A DNA stretch of 64,000 nucleotides from a bacterium (GTDB lineage Bacteria; Myxococcota; UBA727; JAUIJE01): contig JAUIJE010000009.1 in NCBI GenBank assembly GCA_030431455.1, forward strand, positions 267,399 through 331,398. The letters are read 5' to 3'. The notes under the pieces were generated by a model. That model made no database searches, was not told where the DNA came from, and worked only from the letters and a program-made list of their open reading frames with translations. Made by a program: the position numbers and the translations under genes. Every line of letters begins with the position of its first letter. Position 1 is the stretch's first letter. Shown here piece after piece: positions 19,184-29,643 of the stretch.

Positions 19184-20008
19184 ATGAGCCAAGGCGCCTC
19201 CCCCCGTTCGCACCTGGTCGAGCTCGACCAGGACCACCCCGGGTTTCGGGACCGCACCTACCGGCAGCGCCGGGACACCATCGCCCAGATCGCCCACGGC
19301 TACGTCGAGGGCCACGAGGTGCCGGCCGCCCCGTACACGCCGGAGGAGGACCGGGTGTGGCGTGAGGTGCTCGACGTGTTGCTCCCCCTTCACGCCGATT
19401 TGGCCGCCACGCCCTATCTGGTCGCGTACAAGAAGCTCGCTTTGCCCGCGGATCGGATTCCGCAACTGGCCGAGGTCAACCGTGACCTTCGGCCCGGCCA
19501 CGGCATCTCCATGATGCCGGTGGCGGGGCTGGTCTCGCCGGCGGTGTTTTTGACCTATCTGTCCCGCGGGATCTTTTTGTCGACGCAGTATGTGCGCCAC
19601 CACTCCAAGCCGTTTTACACCCCCGAGCCCGACGTGATTCACGAGTTGATCGGCCACGCGTCGACCTTCGTCGACGAGGGCTTTGTCCGGCTGTCCCGGG
19701 CGTTCGGGGACGCGATGGTGGCCCAGCCCGACGACGAAGCGCGCGCGCTGAAGTTGATCCGCGCCTACTGGTACACCCTGGAGTTCGGCTTGGTCGAGGA
19801 AGCAGGCCGCCCCAAGGCCTACGGGGCCGGGCTGTTGTCGTCGGTGGGAGAGCTCCAGCGGTCGCAGCAAGGGCCCCACCGGCCGCTCGACCTCGATGAG
19901 GTGGGGGCGACCCCCTTCGATCCCACCGACTACCAATCGGTGTACTTCGTGGCCCGGTCGTGGGACAGCCTGCTCGAGGAGGTGCCGCAATGGCTCGCAA
20001 GTTTGTGA
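19184..20008 (+). CDS. phhA: aromatic amino acid hydroxylase (phenylalanine 4-monooxygenase)
   Basis: The 274-aa protein is a single-domain, pterin-dependent, iron-dependent hydroxylase converting phenylalanine to tyrosine. The iron ligands are the two His in VIHELIGHAS and the Glu in YWYTLEFGLV. PGHGISMMPVAGLVSPAVFL and the later YGAGLLSSVGEL are typical of bacterial phenylalanine hydroxylases. It is about the usual bacterial length and lacks the regulatory ACT domain of animal enzymes. The tetrahydropterin recycling enzyme (pterin carbinolamine dehydratase) is not adjacent. Its last 19 bases overlap the start of the next lipoprotein gene. Confidence 0.93.
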   Translation: MSQGASPRSHLVELDQDHPGFRDRTYRQRRDTIAQIAHGYVEGHEVPAAPYTPEEDRVWREVLDVLLPLHADLAATPYLVAYKKLALPADRIPQLAEVNRDLRPGHGISMMPVAGLVSPAVFLTYLSRGIFLSTQYVRHHSKPFYTPEPDVIHELIGHASTFVDEGFVRLSRAFGDAMVAQPDDEARALKLIRAYWYTLEFGLVEEAGRPKAYGAGLLSSVGELQRSQQGPHRPLDLDEVGATPFDPTDYQSVYFVARSWDSLLEEVPQWLASL

Positions 20009-20769
20009 TCATGGGGGCGGTGTTGGCGGTGTGTGCACTCACATTGGTGACGTGCGTGTCGTGCAGCAGCGACGAGCGGTTCCGCCGGGCCGCGACCCCC
20101 ACCGAAAAGGAGCAAGCCGACGCGTTGGCCCACCAAATGATCCAGAAGCTGGGCGGGGCCGCGGCTTGGGATGCCCTCGGCGGGGTGTCGTTCGATTTCA
20201 TCGCCACCTTCGGCGGCATCCAGGCCACCTCGCGGCACCACGACTGGGACAAGCAGCGGGGCATGCACCGCCTGGTGATGGGCGAGGGCGACGACCGCAC
20301 CGTGGTGTACACCGACCTGTGGGATCGCCACGCGGTAGTCGAGCGCAACGGCACGGTGCTGACCGGGGAAGAGGCCCAAGAGCTCGCGGACGAGGCCTGG
20401 GGCGCGTACATCAACGACGTGTACTGGTTGATCGCCCCCTACAAGGTGTTCGACGACGGGGTGCAACGCGCGGCGGTGGACGGCGACCTCCGCCTCACCT
20501 TCGACGACGGGGTGGGCTTGACCTCCGGCGATGCGTACATCCTCGACCTCGACGAGGACGGCACCCTGCGCGGCTGGAGCTTCCTGCTCGAGTCGGGCAT
20601 CAGCGGGAGCTTCGCGTTCGAGGGCCGCCAGACCCAACACGGGGTGACGTTCTTTTCGCGCAAGGTCGCGTCGGTGGGCGAAATCTCGTTCGGCACCATC
20701 GACGCGTCGGCGGACATGGCCACCGCGTTGTTCGCGCCGTTGCACCAGCACCGCTCAGCCGGCCAATGA
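19990..20769 (+). CDS. exported protein, probable lipoprotein, 259 aa
   Basis: Start ATG 19990 gives MARKFVIMGAVLAVCALTLV followed by TCVSCSS, a signal peptide with candidate lipidation cysteines. The mature protein has a helix (EQADALAHQMIQKLGG) followed by beta strands and many aromatic residues (WDALGGVSFDFIATF, VVYTDLWDRHAVVE, FDDGVGLTSGDAYI). The pattern recalls LolA-like or DUF-type outer-membrane lipid-binding barrels, but no family is certain. It overlaps the hydroxylase gene by 19 bases, so it is coexpressed with it. At the 3' end it overlaps the convergent acyltransferase by 15 bases. Confidence 0.75.
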   Translation: MARKFVIMGAVLAVCALTLVTCVSCSSDERFRRAATPTEKEQADALAHQMIQKLGGAAAWDALGGVSFDFIATFGGIQATSRHHDWDKQRGMHRLVMGEGDDRTVVYTDLWDRHAVVERNGTVLTGEEAQELADEAWGAYINDVYWLIAPYKVFDDGVQRAAVDGDLRLTFDDGVGLTSGDAYILDLDEDGTLRGWSFLLESGISGSFAFEGRQTQHGVTFFSRKVASVGEISFGTIDASADMATALFAPLHQHRSAGQ

Positions 20770-22053
20770 GGCCCGGGCCGCGTCGATCGACGCTTTGAGC
20801 CGGGCCCGGCGCCGCACGAGCTCTTCGCGCTCGCCCGGGTGGCGCAGCAACGCCCAAAAGGCGCGTGCATCGTGGGCCATGCGCTTGCGCCGCCGCACAA
20901 AGGCGTGCGCGTAGAGGCCCAAAAAGGGCGCGCTCACCCCGACCAACAACGCGACCTGGGGCTCGAGCCGCCAGCCCAGCCCGACCACGAGCGCGACGTG
21001 CCAGAGCGGAAACACCACCAAGCCACCGAGCAGGCGGACGGTGGCCCACATGTCGCGCGGGGCGCGCAGCAGAGGCGGCAGCAGGCGCAACAGCAGAAAC
21101 GGCAGGCCGTACAAGAGCATGCCCGCGAGGGCGAGGGGGCCGCCCAGCAACAATGAAACGGCATGCCGCACCAAGTACAGGCTGAGCACGCCCTTGGTGT
21201 AGATCATGTCGAGGTGGTCAGGGCCCAGGCCTCGCTTTTGCAACCCGTCGAGCAGCAGCGCGGTCTGTTCCCGCAGGGTCTCGAACCGCGCGGGGTCTTC
21301 GGTGCGCAGGCGCCGCGCCCCTTGCGCCACCCACTTGAGGGCCTGGTCGCGGCTTTGGCCTTCCCCGCGATAGACCTCGGACGCGAGCCACAAAAAGGGC
21401 ACATCCTCGTCGGTGGCAGCGTGGACCATGACCCGGCGCAGGCGGTCTTCGACCTCGGCCATCAACCGCCGCACCGCGTCCGTCGGGTCCTGGTCGTCGG
21501 GGGCGGCAAAGTCGCGCGCGTCAAAGGGGGCGCCCACCTCGACGGTCACCACCGAACGAAACAGGGACTTGTCCTTGAAGTGCAGCCCCACGGGCACGAT
21601 CTGCACCGGGCGCGCGGCCCCGATGGTGCGCACCGCGGACAGCGCCATGCGCGCCACCCCCGTGCGCAGCTCGACGAGGTCGGGGGCGCTGTGGCTGGTG
21701 CCTTCGGGAAAGATACACACCACGTCCCCCTCGCCGAGGGCGTGGTCGACGGCGGCGAAGGTCTTGTCGTTCTGTTTGGTGTCCGCGCCGTCGCGCTTGC
21801 GGTACACCGGCAACGCCCGCGCGCCCTTCACGATCCAGCTGAGCACCGGCATGCGAAACAGTGGCTCCTTGGCCAAAAAGCGCACCGGTCGTCGGGTGGA
21901 CAGGGACACCAAGATGGGGTCGAGCAACGAGTTGGGGTGGTTGGCCACCAGGATGCAGGCCCCCTCATCCGGGACCCGTCCGGTGAGGGGCTCGAGCTTG
22001 TAGAACAGCCGCGCGGCCAAGCCGAACACGTACCGGATGAGGAAGTAGACCAT
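20755..22053 (-). CDS. PlsC-type 1-acyl-glycerol-phosphate acyltransferase
   Basis: The 432-aa inner-membrane acyltransferase has the PlsC signatures NHPNSLLDP (His and Asp of HX4-5D; the spacing here is NHPNSLLD) and FPEGTSHS, with PVGLHFKDK further on. It would transfer an acyl chain to a lysophosphatidic acid-type acceptor. A first hydrophobic segment lies at FLIRYVFGLAARLFY, and the C-terminal third carries several membrane helices (LVRHAVSLLLGGPLALAG, LLYGLPFLLLRLLPPLL, PLWHVALVVGLGW, ALLVGVSAPFLGLYA) followed by a basic helical tail. That extra membrane domain makes it nearly twice the length of E. coli PlsC and fits the long bacterial AGPAT-like group. Confidence 0.88.
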   Translation of the reverse strand: MVYFLIRYVFGLAARLFYKLEPLTGRVPDEGACILVANHPNSLLDPILVSLSTRRPVRFLAKEPLFRMPVLSWIVKGARALPVYRKRDGADTKQNDKTFAAVDHALGEGDVVCIFPEGTSHSAPDLVELRTGVARMALSAVRTIGAARPVQIVPVGLHFKDKSLFRSVVTVEVGAPFDARDFAAPDDQDPTDAVRRLMAEVEDRLRRVMVHAATDEDVPFLWLASEVYRGEGQSRDQALKWVAQGARRLRTEDPARFETLREQTALLLDGLQKRGLGPDHLDMIYTKGVLSLYLVRHAVSLLLGGPLALAGMLLYGLPFLLLRLLPPLLRAPRDMWATVRLLGGLVVFPLWHVALVVGLGWRLEPQVALLVGVSAPFLGLYAHAFVRRRKRMAHDARAFWALLRHPGEREELVRRRARLKASIDAARASLAG

Positions 22054-22095
22054 CGGCGCGACTGTACTGCGGCGGGCGCGCGGTGGTCACGTCGC

Positions 22096-23154
22096 TCAGC
22101 GCGGGGCCAGCTCAGCGGGGGCGACCCAGTCTTCGTTGCCCCGGTCGTCGCGGACCTTCCACTTGCCGTCCTTCTTCTCGATCACCTTCGCGCGGCGCCC
22201 TTTGGGCACGCGTTCGCCTTCGACCACCGTCTCATCGCTGAACTCGAAGTTGTACTCCTTGTCCAACGCTTGGTTGCGTTTCTTCTTGCCCACAATGATG
22301 TTGCTGGTGGCGCGTTGGAAACCGTAGCTTGATTCGACGTCGCTCATTTTCGCGCCCCCCTTGCCCGAGGCCTTGAACGACTTTTTCTGCTCAGCGGTGA
22401 GGCCATCGATGCCGTCCACCATCTTGTCTGCAGCGACATTGGCGCCTTGGGTCCCGATCTGCCGGTAGAAATGGCTGACCACGTGGATGACCTCGCCGTC
22501 TTCCCACCGGAAGCGCACCATCACCGGGTCCGCCCCGTATTGTTGTTGCATCTGCCGAGAAGAGGCGAGGACCTTGACCCGCTTCTTGTCGAGGATCTTG
22601 ATCGGGTAGCTGCCCCCCTCGAGCCACCATTGGGGTTGGGTGTTTTTGGTGAGCAGCACCCCGGCCATGATGTTGTCGTCCTTCTGCTTCACCTGGACGG
22701 CGGTGACGTGGTCGCCGGTGCCACGTCCGTTGTGGGCGATGGTGTGGGGGAAAGCCTTCTGCACGACGTTGAGCAAGGCCCAGTCGGTGGTGTAGAGCAG
22801 CCCACCGGCCCGAACGAACTTTGCGATCCGCTGCACCCCGGCCGCGGGCATGGTGCCGGGGCAGTTGACCATCACGATCTGGTTGGCGTGAAGATCCGTG
22901 TGCTGCACTTGGTTCGGCTGGATCACGGTGTGGCGAATGTGCGCGGCTTGGAGCACGGACTCGATGTGGTCCATGCTGCCTTTGACCACGATGATCTCTT
23001 TGCCCTTCACGCTCTTGAGCAGCTGAAGGTCCTCGGGGCGCTCGGTCTTCATCCGCATCTCGAGCAGCTCGGCCGCGGCCGCTTCGGCGGCTTCACCGGC
23101 CCAGGCGGGGGCGGAGAGGGTCAGGGCAAGGGCCAAAACGATGGGCGTCCGCAT
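22096..23154 (-). CDS. secreted protein with GATase-like fold and SH3-like C-terminus
   Basis: The 352-aa product starts at ATG 23154 behind a near-perfect GGAGGT and has a cleavable signal (MRTPIVLALALTLSAPAWAG). The central part alternates strands and helices (EIIVVKGSMDHIESVLQAA, ANQIVMVNCPGTMPAAGV, KFVRAGGLLYTTDWALLN, DGEVIHVVSHFYRQIG), as in the DUF4159/glutamine-amidotransferase-like fold in which a Cys/Asp pair may be lost. The C-terminal 60 residues (GERVPKGRRAKVIEKKDGKW, then DWVAPAELAPR) look like a bacterial SH3 domain that could bind peptidoglycan. The function is unknown. It lies just downstream of the giant lipoprotein gene. Confidence 0.78.
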   Translation of the reverse strand: MRTPIVLALALTLSAPAWAGEAAEAAAAELLEMRMKTERPEDLQLLKSVKGKEIIVVKGSMDHIESVLQAAHIRHTVIQPNQVQHTDLHANQIVMVNCPGTMPAAGVQRIAKFVRAGGLLYTTDWALLNVVQKAFPHTIAHNGRGTGDHVTAVQVKQKDDNIMAGVLLTKNTQPQWWLEGGSYPIKILDKKRVKVLASSRQMQQQYGADPVMVRFRWEDGEVIHVVSHFYRQIGTQGANVAADKMVDGIDGLTAEQKKSFKASGKGGAKMSDVESSYGFQRATSNIIVGKKKRNQALDKEYNFEFSDETVVEGERVPKGRRAKVIEKKDGKWKVRDDRGNEDWVAPAELAPR

Positions 23155-23232
23155 CAGTACCTCCAAAGTGGAGGTGTGAACGGAGGGCCCCCCAGAAAGT
23201 TTCAGATCTGGCGCGGCGCTTTTGGGTGGGGC

Positions 23233-26200
23233 TCAGCCCCCTTGTTGGTTGTAGCAGCTGCCCGGGCCACACCCGGTGCAGGTGTAAGTGAACTCCACCG
23301 TGCAGGAGCTGCTGCAGCCGTCGCCGTCTTGGGTGTTGCCGTCGTCGCAGAACTCGCCGAGGTCGGGGTTGAGCACCTCGATGATGCCGTTGCCGCACAC
23401 CCCTTGGAAGGTCGGCGCCCCGGTGGCGTCCGCGACCCACCCGAGCCCCAGGGTGCACGCCCGCGAGCACCCATCGTCGTCGTTGTTGTTGCCGTCATCG
23501 CATTCTTCGCGCGCGGGGTCGAAGGCGCCGTCACCGCATTCGGGGGGCACGTTCCACCCGTCGGCGTTGGAGGCTGTCGTCACCGCCCCCACGTACCCGG
23601 GCCCGATGTTGGCCACGTCGGACACGTTGGGGATGTTGACGTCGGGCGTGCCCCGGACGTCGACGAACGCGGGCGAGCCGTCGGGGTTGCCGCTTTTCAC
23701 CAATCCAAAGAGGGTGTCGGTGTAGCGGAACGTGCCGATGATCGACGGCCCGTCGGTGACCCCGCTGATCGCGAGTTCGTTGACACCGTCGTCGCTGTAC
23801 AGGCTGATGTCGTAGAAGGTCTTGCCCGGCGCGTCGATGTACATGTTGCCGTCAGAGTTCACTTCGCCGTAGCCGGTCATGTAGATGTCCCCGCAGCGGT
23901 GGTCGAAGCTCGCGGTGGGGTCGATGGTGATGCCCTTGCCGAGGGTGATGTGGGCGGGGGCGGCGAGGCGGCCGTTGTCTTTGACCTCGAGCACGCTGAC
24001 CTCGAAGCTCCCCGGCCCCGCGCCGGTGAGCTGACCTTGCTGGTCGATGCGCACGCAGCCGAGCAGCCCATAGGGGCTCTCGTACTTGACGTGGCCACCG
24101 TGCACCACGAGGTTGCTTTGGGCGGTGAGGTTGGTGTCGTCGAGCAGGTGATCCCCGCCCTCGACCACCAGGGTATCGGCGGCGAGGGTGCCGCTGGCCA
24201 CGGTCATGGGCGCGTCGACGACCAGTCGAGAGACGTTGAAGTAGCCCGGGAGGTCGACGGTGGGCACGAGGGGGGCGGCCGGGCGCAGGGCCAGCTCGTC
24301 GTAGTAGTTCACGTAGGGGGTGATGCTGAAGTTGCCGCGCACCTCGATGGGCAGGTTGATCCAGAGGGTGGCGAAGTTCGCTTGGTCCCCGGACAACGAC
24401 GCGTCGCCGAGGGAGATGATGCGGCTCCCCGGGCGCGCGGCGTAGAAGTACAGACCGTTGCCGAGGAAGTCATCGTTGCGCAGGTCCAGCGAAGACACAG
24501 TGACATTGCCGCCGATGTAGCGGTTGAAGTTGCCGGACATGTCCTGGGTCGAGGTCAGGCGCGGCAAACGGGCCCCATCCTCGGCCACAAGCTCGCGGAA
24601 GGTGGGGGTGAGGAGCACGGTGCCCTCCGGGTTCTGGAAGTTGGAGCGGAACCAAGCGCCCCCGCTTTGGTTGAAGCTGCCGAGGCGCAGGGTGGCGTCC
24701 GGCCCCATGGTGAACTCGCCGCCCCCCACGAAGCTGTTTTGGGTCTGGAGAATCGAGGAGCCGAGGAGCTCAAAGCCCGCGGCGTCCCCGCGGTAGCCGC
24801 TGGAGAGATTCAGGTAGGCGCCGTCCTCGACGCGGATGGTGACGTTGGAGCCGGCGTCGAAGATGGGGATGCTGCAGGCGGCGAAGGCGAACGCGGGGAC
24901 GCGCACAATGCCACTGGCGGTGGACGGGAACACGCAGTCGTTGCCGATGCCGGGCGCGGTGGAGGCGGGCTCGCCCCCGGTGAGCCAGTTGCCCGGCTTG
25001 GTCCAGTCGTCGTCGATGGCGCCGCTCCAGGTGTGGGGCGAGCGGGGGAACCACCGGCAGGTGGCGGCGTCGCAGCCTGCGCCCACGCCTTCACATTCCT
25101 CGCCGAGCCCGGTCTGTACGATGGTGTCGCCGCAGGTCTCGTTCCACCCGGTGGGGGGCGACACCCCGGCGGGGAGGATCGCCGGGATGGTGCGGAACAT
25201 GTTGGGGTTGGTCCCGCTGCTGCTCACCGAGAGGTCGCGGAGGTTGGCGGTGTCGAGCACGGTGTTGGCGGTGGGGGCCAGATACCAGGGGAGCTCGCCG
25301 GGTTGGCCAAAGGGGTTGTACCCGGTGCCGACCACCGGGAGGGGGCGGCCCGGATCGCCGCGCAGAATCAGGGTGCCGTCGACGACGAAGTCGGTGCTGC
25401 GTCCGAGGTAGAGGCCGGCGCACTGGTCGGGCTGGGACGCAAACTCCAGCGTGGTGTTGGGTTGCTGGGCGGGCACGTCGAAGGTGAAGTCGTGCAGCAC
25501 CGCCTTTCCGGGGATGAACACCGTGGCGGTGCCCGCGGCGTCAAGCGGGTCGTGGGCGACGAGCCCGTTGTTGTGTTCGAACGACGGGGGGAGGCTGAGG
25601 GCCGACTTGAACCGTAGGGTCGCGGGGGCGCCAAAGCTCGTCGCGTCCGCGGCGAGGAACTGGTCGGCGATGAAGCTCGCGGTGTTGGTCGGCGCGCCGG
25701 TGTTGGTCGCCGACCCGGTCCCGGTGAAGACGACCTGGGCGACGCTGAGGCTCCCGCTGGCGTGGGCGACGTCTCCGGCCACGGTCAGCGATTCACCGCC
25801 GACGGTGCCGCCCGCGAGGGCCAGGGTGCCGCCCGATGCAATGTCACTGTTGGTGACGGTCCAGGTGCCCCCCGGGCCCACCGACAGGGTGCCCGCGACG
25901 GAGAGGTCGCCGGTGACCGTGCCCGCCACCGCGACGGTGCCCGTGGCGGAGAGCTGGCTTGCCACCGGCTGCCAGGTGGCGCCGGCGCCGACGTTCAGGG
26001 TGCCGGCGACGACAAAATCCGCGCTGGTGGTTTGGCCGGGGGCGAGGTCGGTGGTGACCCCGGGGTTGACCTCGGCGGGCGCGTTGAGGGCCCCGCCATT
26101 CTGCGTGAAGGTGCCGTCCGCGTCGAACACCAGAGGGTTGATGACAGAGACATTGTCGCCCAAGGTGGCGTCGGCGACGATCAGGCCGAGGGGGGCGACA

Positions 26201-29200
26201 CCCGTCTCGTCCCCGTCGGTGCCGATGTCGATTTCGCCGGTGCCGGCCCCGAAGCTGAGCGACTGGGCCCGCAGGGTGGTGCCGCCCGGGAGGAAGGACG
26301 CGATCCCCATGAAGCCGGCGGTGGGGTTGTCGAATGACACCGCCCCGACCTCAGAGGGGCCGGAGATGTCCACACAGAGTCCCCCGGCCGGACAGACGCC
26401 GCAGAACGGACGGTCCGAGGGGCACTGGCTGCTGAAGTCCTGGTCGATGCCGTCGGCGGCGACCTGCACCGACAGGTCAGCCACCGCCCCCTGCTGCACA
26501 TCGAGCGCGACGTACCCGTTGCCGATGACGTCGAGCGCACCCACGTTCCCGGTGGTGCCCGAGATGCCGACGCTGCCCGGTTGGTGAACCAGGAGACTGC
26601 CCAGGGTCGCTTCGGTCCTCAGCCGCACCTCGGCGCGCGGCGGAAGGTCTGGCGCTGTCTCACCAAACGCCTGACCCACCACCACCGAGGTGCCGGCCGC
26701 CTGCAGCGAGCCCCCGCCGACCTCGAGCACGAACCAGTCGACCAGCGCAAGCTCTGTGTCGCTCACTGTGACCACCCCGTTGTAGCCGGCCCGGGACCAA
26801 AGGCCACCCAAGGGATTGGCGGCCCCGAACTGGTTGCCGGTGTCGATGTCGAGGTGTCCGCTCAGCTCGTCGACCACCACAATGTCATTGGTCACGGGGG
26901 CCGACGCCGGTTGCCAATTGGCCCGGTCGGCGAACACGTCGCCGGCGTCACCCCGCCAGAACCGGTAACCTCCCGCGGGCTTTGGCGTGGTGCCGCTTTG
27001 ACCGAGCTGCCCGGTGCCGCCGTCGTCGAAGTTGTCCGAGCCCCAGCACTGGAAGTCCCCGGTGCGCAGCGTCGCGCAGTTGTGGTCATCACCCGCGCTG
27101 ATCGCTTCGGCGCCCGTGCCCGCGAGGGCACCGATCACGACCTGCACCGGGGTGGCGGTGCTCGACCCCACCGGGATCGCGTCGCCGAGTTGGCCGTCGC
27201 TGTTGCTCCCCCAGCACCACACCGCGCCGGCGTCGGTGAGCGCGCAGCTGTGGCGTTCGCCGGTGGCCACCGCCACCGCCTGCAGACCCGCGGTCGCCCC
27301 TTGGCCGAAGCCAGACGGGACGGGGACATTGGAGGAGGGAACCCCGGCCACGCCCAGCTGGCTGTCCGCGTTGTTGCCCCAGCAGTACACCCCGCCGTTG
27401 TCGACGTGAATCGCGCAGGTGTGGCTGCTGCCCGCGGCCACGCGCAGGAGTTTGTCCGACACCAGGGTCGGGGTCAGCTGGTCTTGGCCGGCGCTGCCGA
27501 TGCCCAGCTGGCCGTCGTCGTTGAGGCCCCAACAGTACAGGCCATCGTCGGCGACCGCGCAGGAATGGTTGGCCCCCAATGCCAATGCAGAGAAGGTGCC
27601 GGCCAAGGTCGCGGGGGCGAGGGCGGTGGCGGGGTCGGTGTTGCCGCGGCCGAGTTGGCCGTGGGTGTTCTCGCCAAAACACGTCAAAGTGCCGTCGTTG
27701 ACGGTGAAACAGACGTGCCGGGCCCCGGCCGCGATGGTGCGCGGGGCGGTGCCGGCGATGACGCGCGCGACGTTGAGGTTGTCCTCAAAACCGGTGATGA
27801 GCTGGTCGCCCCAGCAGGCCAACGGGCCGTCGACGGTGGCGGCGCAGGAAAAGCCGTCCCCCACCGCGACTTGGCGGGCGGCCAGCGCGGTGGTGGGTTG
27901 GTTCTCGAGGACGACCTTGGCCGGCTCGGACACGTATTCGTCGCCCCCGTTGGTGGGCAACGGGCTGTTGGTGCCCAGCTGGCCGAGGTGGTTGTGTCCC
28001 CAGCACTGCACCGGCCCCACCCGGGTGATGCAGGTGTGGTCGCGCCCCGCGGCGGGGCCGAACAGGGCATCGCCGATGGTGGCCCCGGGCAGATACTGCT
28101 CGTAGGTGGGCGCGGGGAAGACGTAACAGAGCTCGACGTCGTCGGGCAGGGGCAGGTCACAGAGGGGGAACGGGTCCACCGCGTCGCACAGCCCGTCCCC
28201 GTCCCGGTCGCCGCCGGCGCCGAAGATGAGACACTCGGGGGGCTCGGTGGTGTCGGCCTGGCCGTCGCCGTCATCGTCGCAGTCATACACATTGCCGTCG
28301 ACGGTACAGGTCGCGGTGGCCGAGGCCAGCGCCCCAAAGGCATCGCCGCATTGGCCGGCGCACTGGGTGTACACGTCGACAAAGCCGTCGAGACCGCCGT
28401 CGGGGTTGCGCTTGAGCCGCGGCAGGCCGAACACCCCGTCGCCATCGCAGTCGCGCTCGGGGGCGACGTTGTCGTCGGCCACCGGCGCGATGCCGGGTTG
28501 GGCCACGCAGCCCGGGCTGGGGGGGGCGAGCTCGGTGGGGCCGAGGATTTGGTTGTCCAGCCCGGGGAGCAGGAGCTGGTCGAAGAGGGCCCCTTGTTTG
28601 CCCCCGCTGACGATCCACACGTCGACGCGCTGGCCGGTGGGCATGTCGAGCGGCAGCTGTGCGTCGTCGCCGATGGTCAGGCCCTCGCCGCCGTAGTCGG
28701 CCAGGCGGTCGTCGAGGTTGACCGGCGAGACCCCGGCGGGGAACACGTACACATCCGCGCTCGCGCCCACCGGGGGCGGGTCGTCGACGACGACCACGGC
28801 CGCGGGCACGTCGTCGGGAGTGTTGAGGGTGAGGGCCACGGTGGGCTCGTAGCGTCCGCCGGCGTCGAGGTCGAACTCCAGCGGCTCGGCGTACTCGAGG
28901 GTGTCCCCGTCCTGGTAGGACGCGAAGAGTTTGTATTGCCCCGCGGGCACGTCGGGCATGAAGAACACGCCGCGGGAGTCGGTCTTGGCCCGCGCGGCGA
29001 TGCCGGTGTTGAGGCTGAACGCCTCTGCGGGGGCGAGGGGGTTGTTGAGGTCGTAGAAACTGACCAGCACGACCTCGGCCCCCTCGACGACGGCATCGCT
29101 CATGCTCACTTCGCCGCGGACCACGCCAGCGCCGAGCAGCAACACGCTGGAGAGGTCGACCGGCCGAATCTCGATGTCGCCGTCGTCGTCGGTGTACGGG

Positions 29201-29532
29201 GTCAAGTCGATGACCGCGGTGCGCGTCGCGAATCGCTCGGACCGGCCGTCGCCGTTGTCGTCGTGGGCGAAGGTCAGCTTCCAGCCCCCGTAGTACAGGC
29301 CCGGAATGGTGAACGCGCCGTCGCCGCCGGACCGCTCGGTGCGCAAGGTGCCGCCCACCTGGATGTTGGTGTGGCCGAGGGGGGTGCCTTGCTCACCGTC
29401 GAGCGTCTGGCCGACCACGTCGCCGGGCTCGAGCTCGCTGACCTCGCGGTCGAACGGGAAGGTGACGGAGCAGCCGGCGGTGACCAGCAGCAGGCCGCCC
29501 ACAAGGGCGGGGGGGCAATTCCATGCGCGCAT
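23233..29532 (-). CDS. giant RCC1/beta-helix surface lipoprotein, 2099 aa
   Basis: Start 29532 has CAGGAG upstream and gives a lipoprotein signal ending LLLVTAGC. Domains in order: carboxypeptidase-regulatory/CnaB-like beta domains (about 25-330); DxDxDG calcium-type repeats (about 355-470); seven or eight RCC1 propeller repeats, each with a C-W-G-x-N-x-x-G-Q-L-G signature (about 495-845); a W-x-G...NW entry motif and a long Gly/Thr/Val-rich beta-helix (about 860-1465); a Cys-rich GEECEG repeat; a second W-x-G...W...NW entry motif and beta-helix (about 1500-1990); then myxococcal Cys-rich repeats [17 protein letters not shown] and [17 protein letters not shown], and the tail [15 protein letters not shown]. 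It is likely a lipid-anchored cell-surface adhesin or stalk. It is a paralog of the next gene upstream. Confidence 0.9.
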   Translation of the reverse strand: MRAWNCPPALVGGLLLVTAGCSVTFPFDREVSELEPGDVVGQTLDGEQGTPLGHTNIQVGGTLRTERSGGDGAFTIPGLYYGGWKLTFAHDDNGDGRSERFATRTAVIDLTPYTDDDGDIEIRPVDLSSVLLLGAGVVRGEVSMSDAVVEGAEVVLVSFYDLNNPLAPAEAFSLNTGIAARAKTDSRGVFFMPDVPAGQYKLFASYQDGDTLEYAEPLEFDLDAGGRYEPTVALTLNTPDDVPAAVVVVDDPPPVGASADVYVFPAGVSPVNLDDRLADYGGEGLTIGDDAQLPLDMPTGQRVDVWIVSGGKQGALFDQLLLPGLDNQILGPTELAPPSPGCVAQPGIAPVADDNVAPERDCDGDGVFGLPRLKRNPDGGLDGFVDVYTQCAGQCGDAFGALASATATCTVDGNVYDCDDDGDGQADTTEPPECLIFGAGGDRDGDGLCDAVDPFPLCDLPLPDDVELCYVFPAPTYEQYLPGATIGDALFGPAAGRDHTCITRVGPVQCWGHNHLGQLGTNSPLPTNGGDEYVSEPAKVVLENQPTTALAARQVAVGDGFSCAATVDGPLACWGDQLITGFEDNLNVARVIAGTAPRTIAAGARHVCFTVNDGTLTCFGENTHGQLGRGNTDPATALAPATLAGTFSALALGANHSCAVADDGLYCWGLNDDGQLGIGSAGQDQLTPTLVSDKLLRVAAGSSHTCAIHVDNGGVYCWGNNADSQLGVAGVPSSNVPVPSGFGQGATAGLQAVAVATGERHSCALTDAGAVWCWGSNSDGQLGDAIPVGSSTATPVQVVIGALAGTGAEAISAGDDHNCATLRTGDFQCWGSDNFDDGGTGQLGQSGTTPKPAGGYRFWRGDAGDVFADRANWQPASAPVTNDIVVVDELSGHLDIDTGNQFGAANPLGGLWSRAGYNGVVTVSDTELALVDWFVLEVGGGSLQAAGTSVVVGQAFGETAPDLPPRAEVRLRTEATLGSLLVHQPGSVGISGTTGNVGALDVIGNGYVALDVQQGAVADLSVQVAADGIDQDFSSQCPSDRPFCGVCPAGGLCVDISGPSEVGAVSFDNPTAGFMGIASFLPGGTTLRAQSLSFGAGTGEIDIGTDGDETGVAPLGLIVADATLGDNVSVINPLVFDADGTFTQNGGALNAPAEVNPGVTTDLAPGQTTSADFVVAGTLNVGAGATWQPVASQLSATGTVAVAGTVTGDLSVAGTLSVGPGGTWTVTNSDIASGGTLALAGGTVGGESLTVAGDVAHASGSLSVAQVVFTGTGSATNTGAPTNTASFIADQFLAADATSFGAPATLRFKSALSLPPSFEHNNGLVAHDPLDAAGTATVFIPGKAVLHDFTFDVPAQQPNTTLEFASQPDQCAGLYLGRSTDFVVDGTLILRGDPGRPLPVVGTGYNPFGQPGELPWYLAPTANTVLDTANLRDLSVSSSGTNPNMFRTIPAILPAGVSPPTGWNETCGDTIVQTGLGEECEGVGAGCDAATCRWFPRSPHTWSGAIDDDWTKPGNWLTGGEPASTAPGIGNDCVFPSTASGIVRVPAFAFAACSIPIFDAGSNVTIRVEDGAYLNLSSGYRGDAAGFELLGSSILQTQNSFVGGGEFTMGPDATLRLGSFNQSGGAWFRSNFQNPEGTVLLTPTFRELVAEDGARLPRLTSTQDMSGNFNRYIGGNVTVSSLDLRNDDFLGNGLYFYAARPGSRIISLGDASLSGDQANFATLWINLPIEVRGNFSITPYVNYYDELALRPAAPLVPTVDLPGYFNVSRLVVDAPMTVASGTLAADTLVVEGGDHLLDDTNLTAQSNLVVHGGHVKYESPYGLLGCVRIDQQGQLTGAGPGSFEVSVLEVKDNGRLAAPAHITLGKGITIDPTASFDHRCGDIYMTGYGEVNSDGNMYIDAPGKTFYDISLYSDDGVNELAISGVTDGPSIIGTFRYTDTLFGLVKSGNPDGSPAFVDVRGTPDVNIPNVSDVANIGPGYVGAVTTASNADGWNVPPECGDGAFDPAREECDDGNNNDDDGCSRACTLGLGWVADATGAPTFQGVCGNGIIEVLNPDLGEFCDDGNTQDGDGCSSSCTVEFTYTCTGCGPGSCYNQQGG

Positions 29533-29591
29533 GATGAGACTCCTGACCGCTTCAGCATTCCACAGCCATCCAGCGGTACAAGAGCCCCACG

Positions 29592-29604
29592 CTCACACTG
29601 TGAG
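29592..29604. promoter_or_regulatory. perfect palindrome CTCACAcTGTGAG upstream of giant gene 1
   Basis: A 6+1+6 palindrome lies 60 bases before the start codon at 29532, within the 111-bp gap between the two giant genes. Its half-site CTCA resembles that of the palindrome ahead of the other giant gene. It may be an operator for a dimeric regulator. It is not the CRP arrangement (TGTGA-N6-TCACA). A 7-bp GC hairpin lies directly beside it. Confidence 0.35.
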
Positions 29605-29605
29605 A

Positions 29606-29623
29606 GGCGCGCGGGTGCGCGCC
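29606..29623 (-). terminator. GC-rich hairpin downstream of giant gene 2
   Basis: GGCGCGC-GGGT-GCGCGCC forms a perfect 7-bp stem about 20 bases after the stop at 29644. There is no U-tract on the minus strand, so it would be a weak or Rho-assisted terminator, or simply an mRNA 3' stabiliser. It could equally be part of the regulatory region of giant gene 1. Confidence 0.3.
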
Positions 29624-29643
29624 AAGTCACGCAACCGGCCCGG

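Noticed and set aside
18224..19990. A 1178-aa frame extending the kinase fusion upstream
   Set aside because: The upstream part is antisense/out of frame with lipA and the hydroxylase; ATG 18223 coincides with the lipA stop overlap and gives the kinase N-terminus.
23233..23300. MYXO-CTERM sorting signal on the giant lipoproteins
   Set aside because: The Cys-rich tail lacks the following membrane helix and Arg cluster that define MYXO-CTERM.
29592..29604. CRP binding site ahead of giant gene 1
   Set aside because: The half-sites face the wrong way round (TCACA-N-TGTGA), so it is not a CRP consensus.
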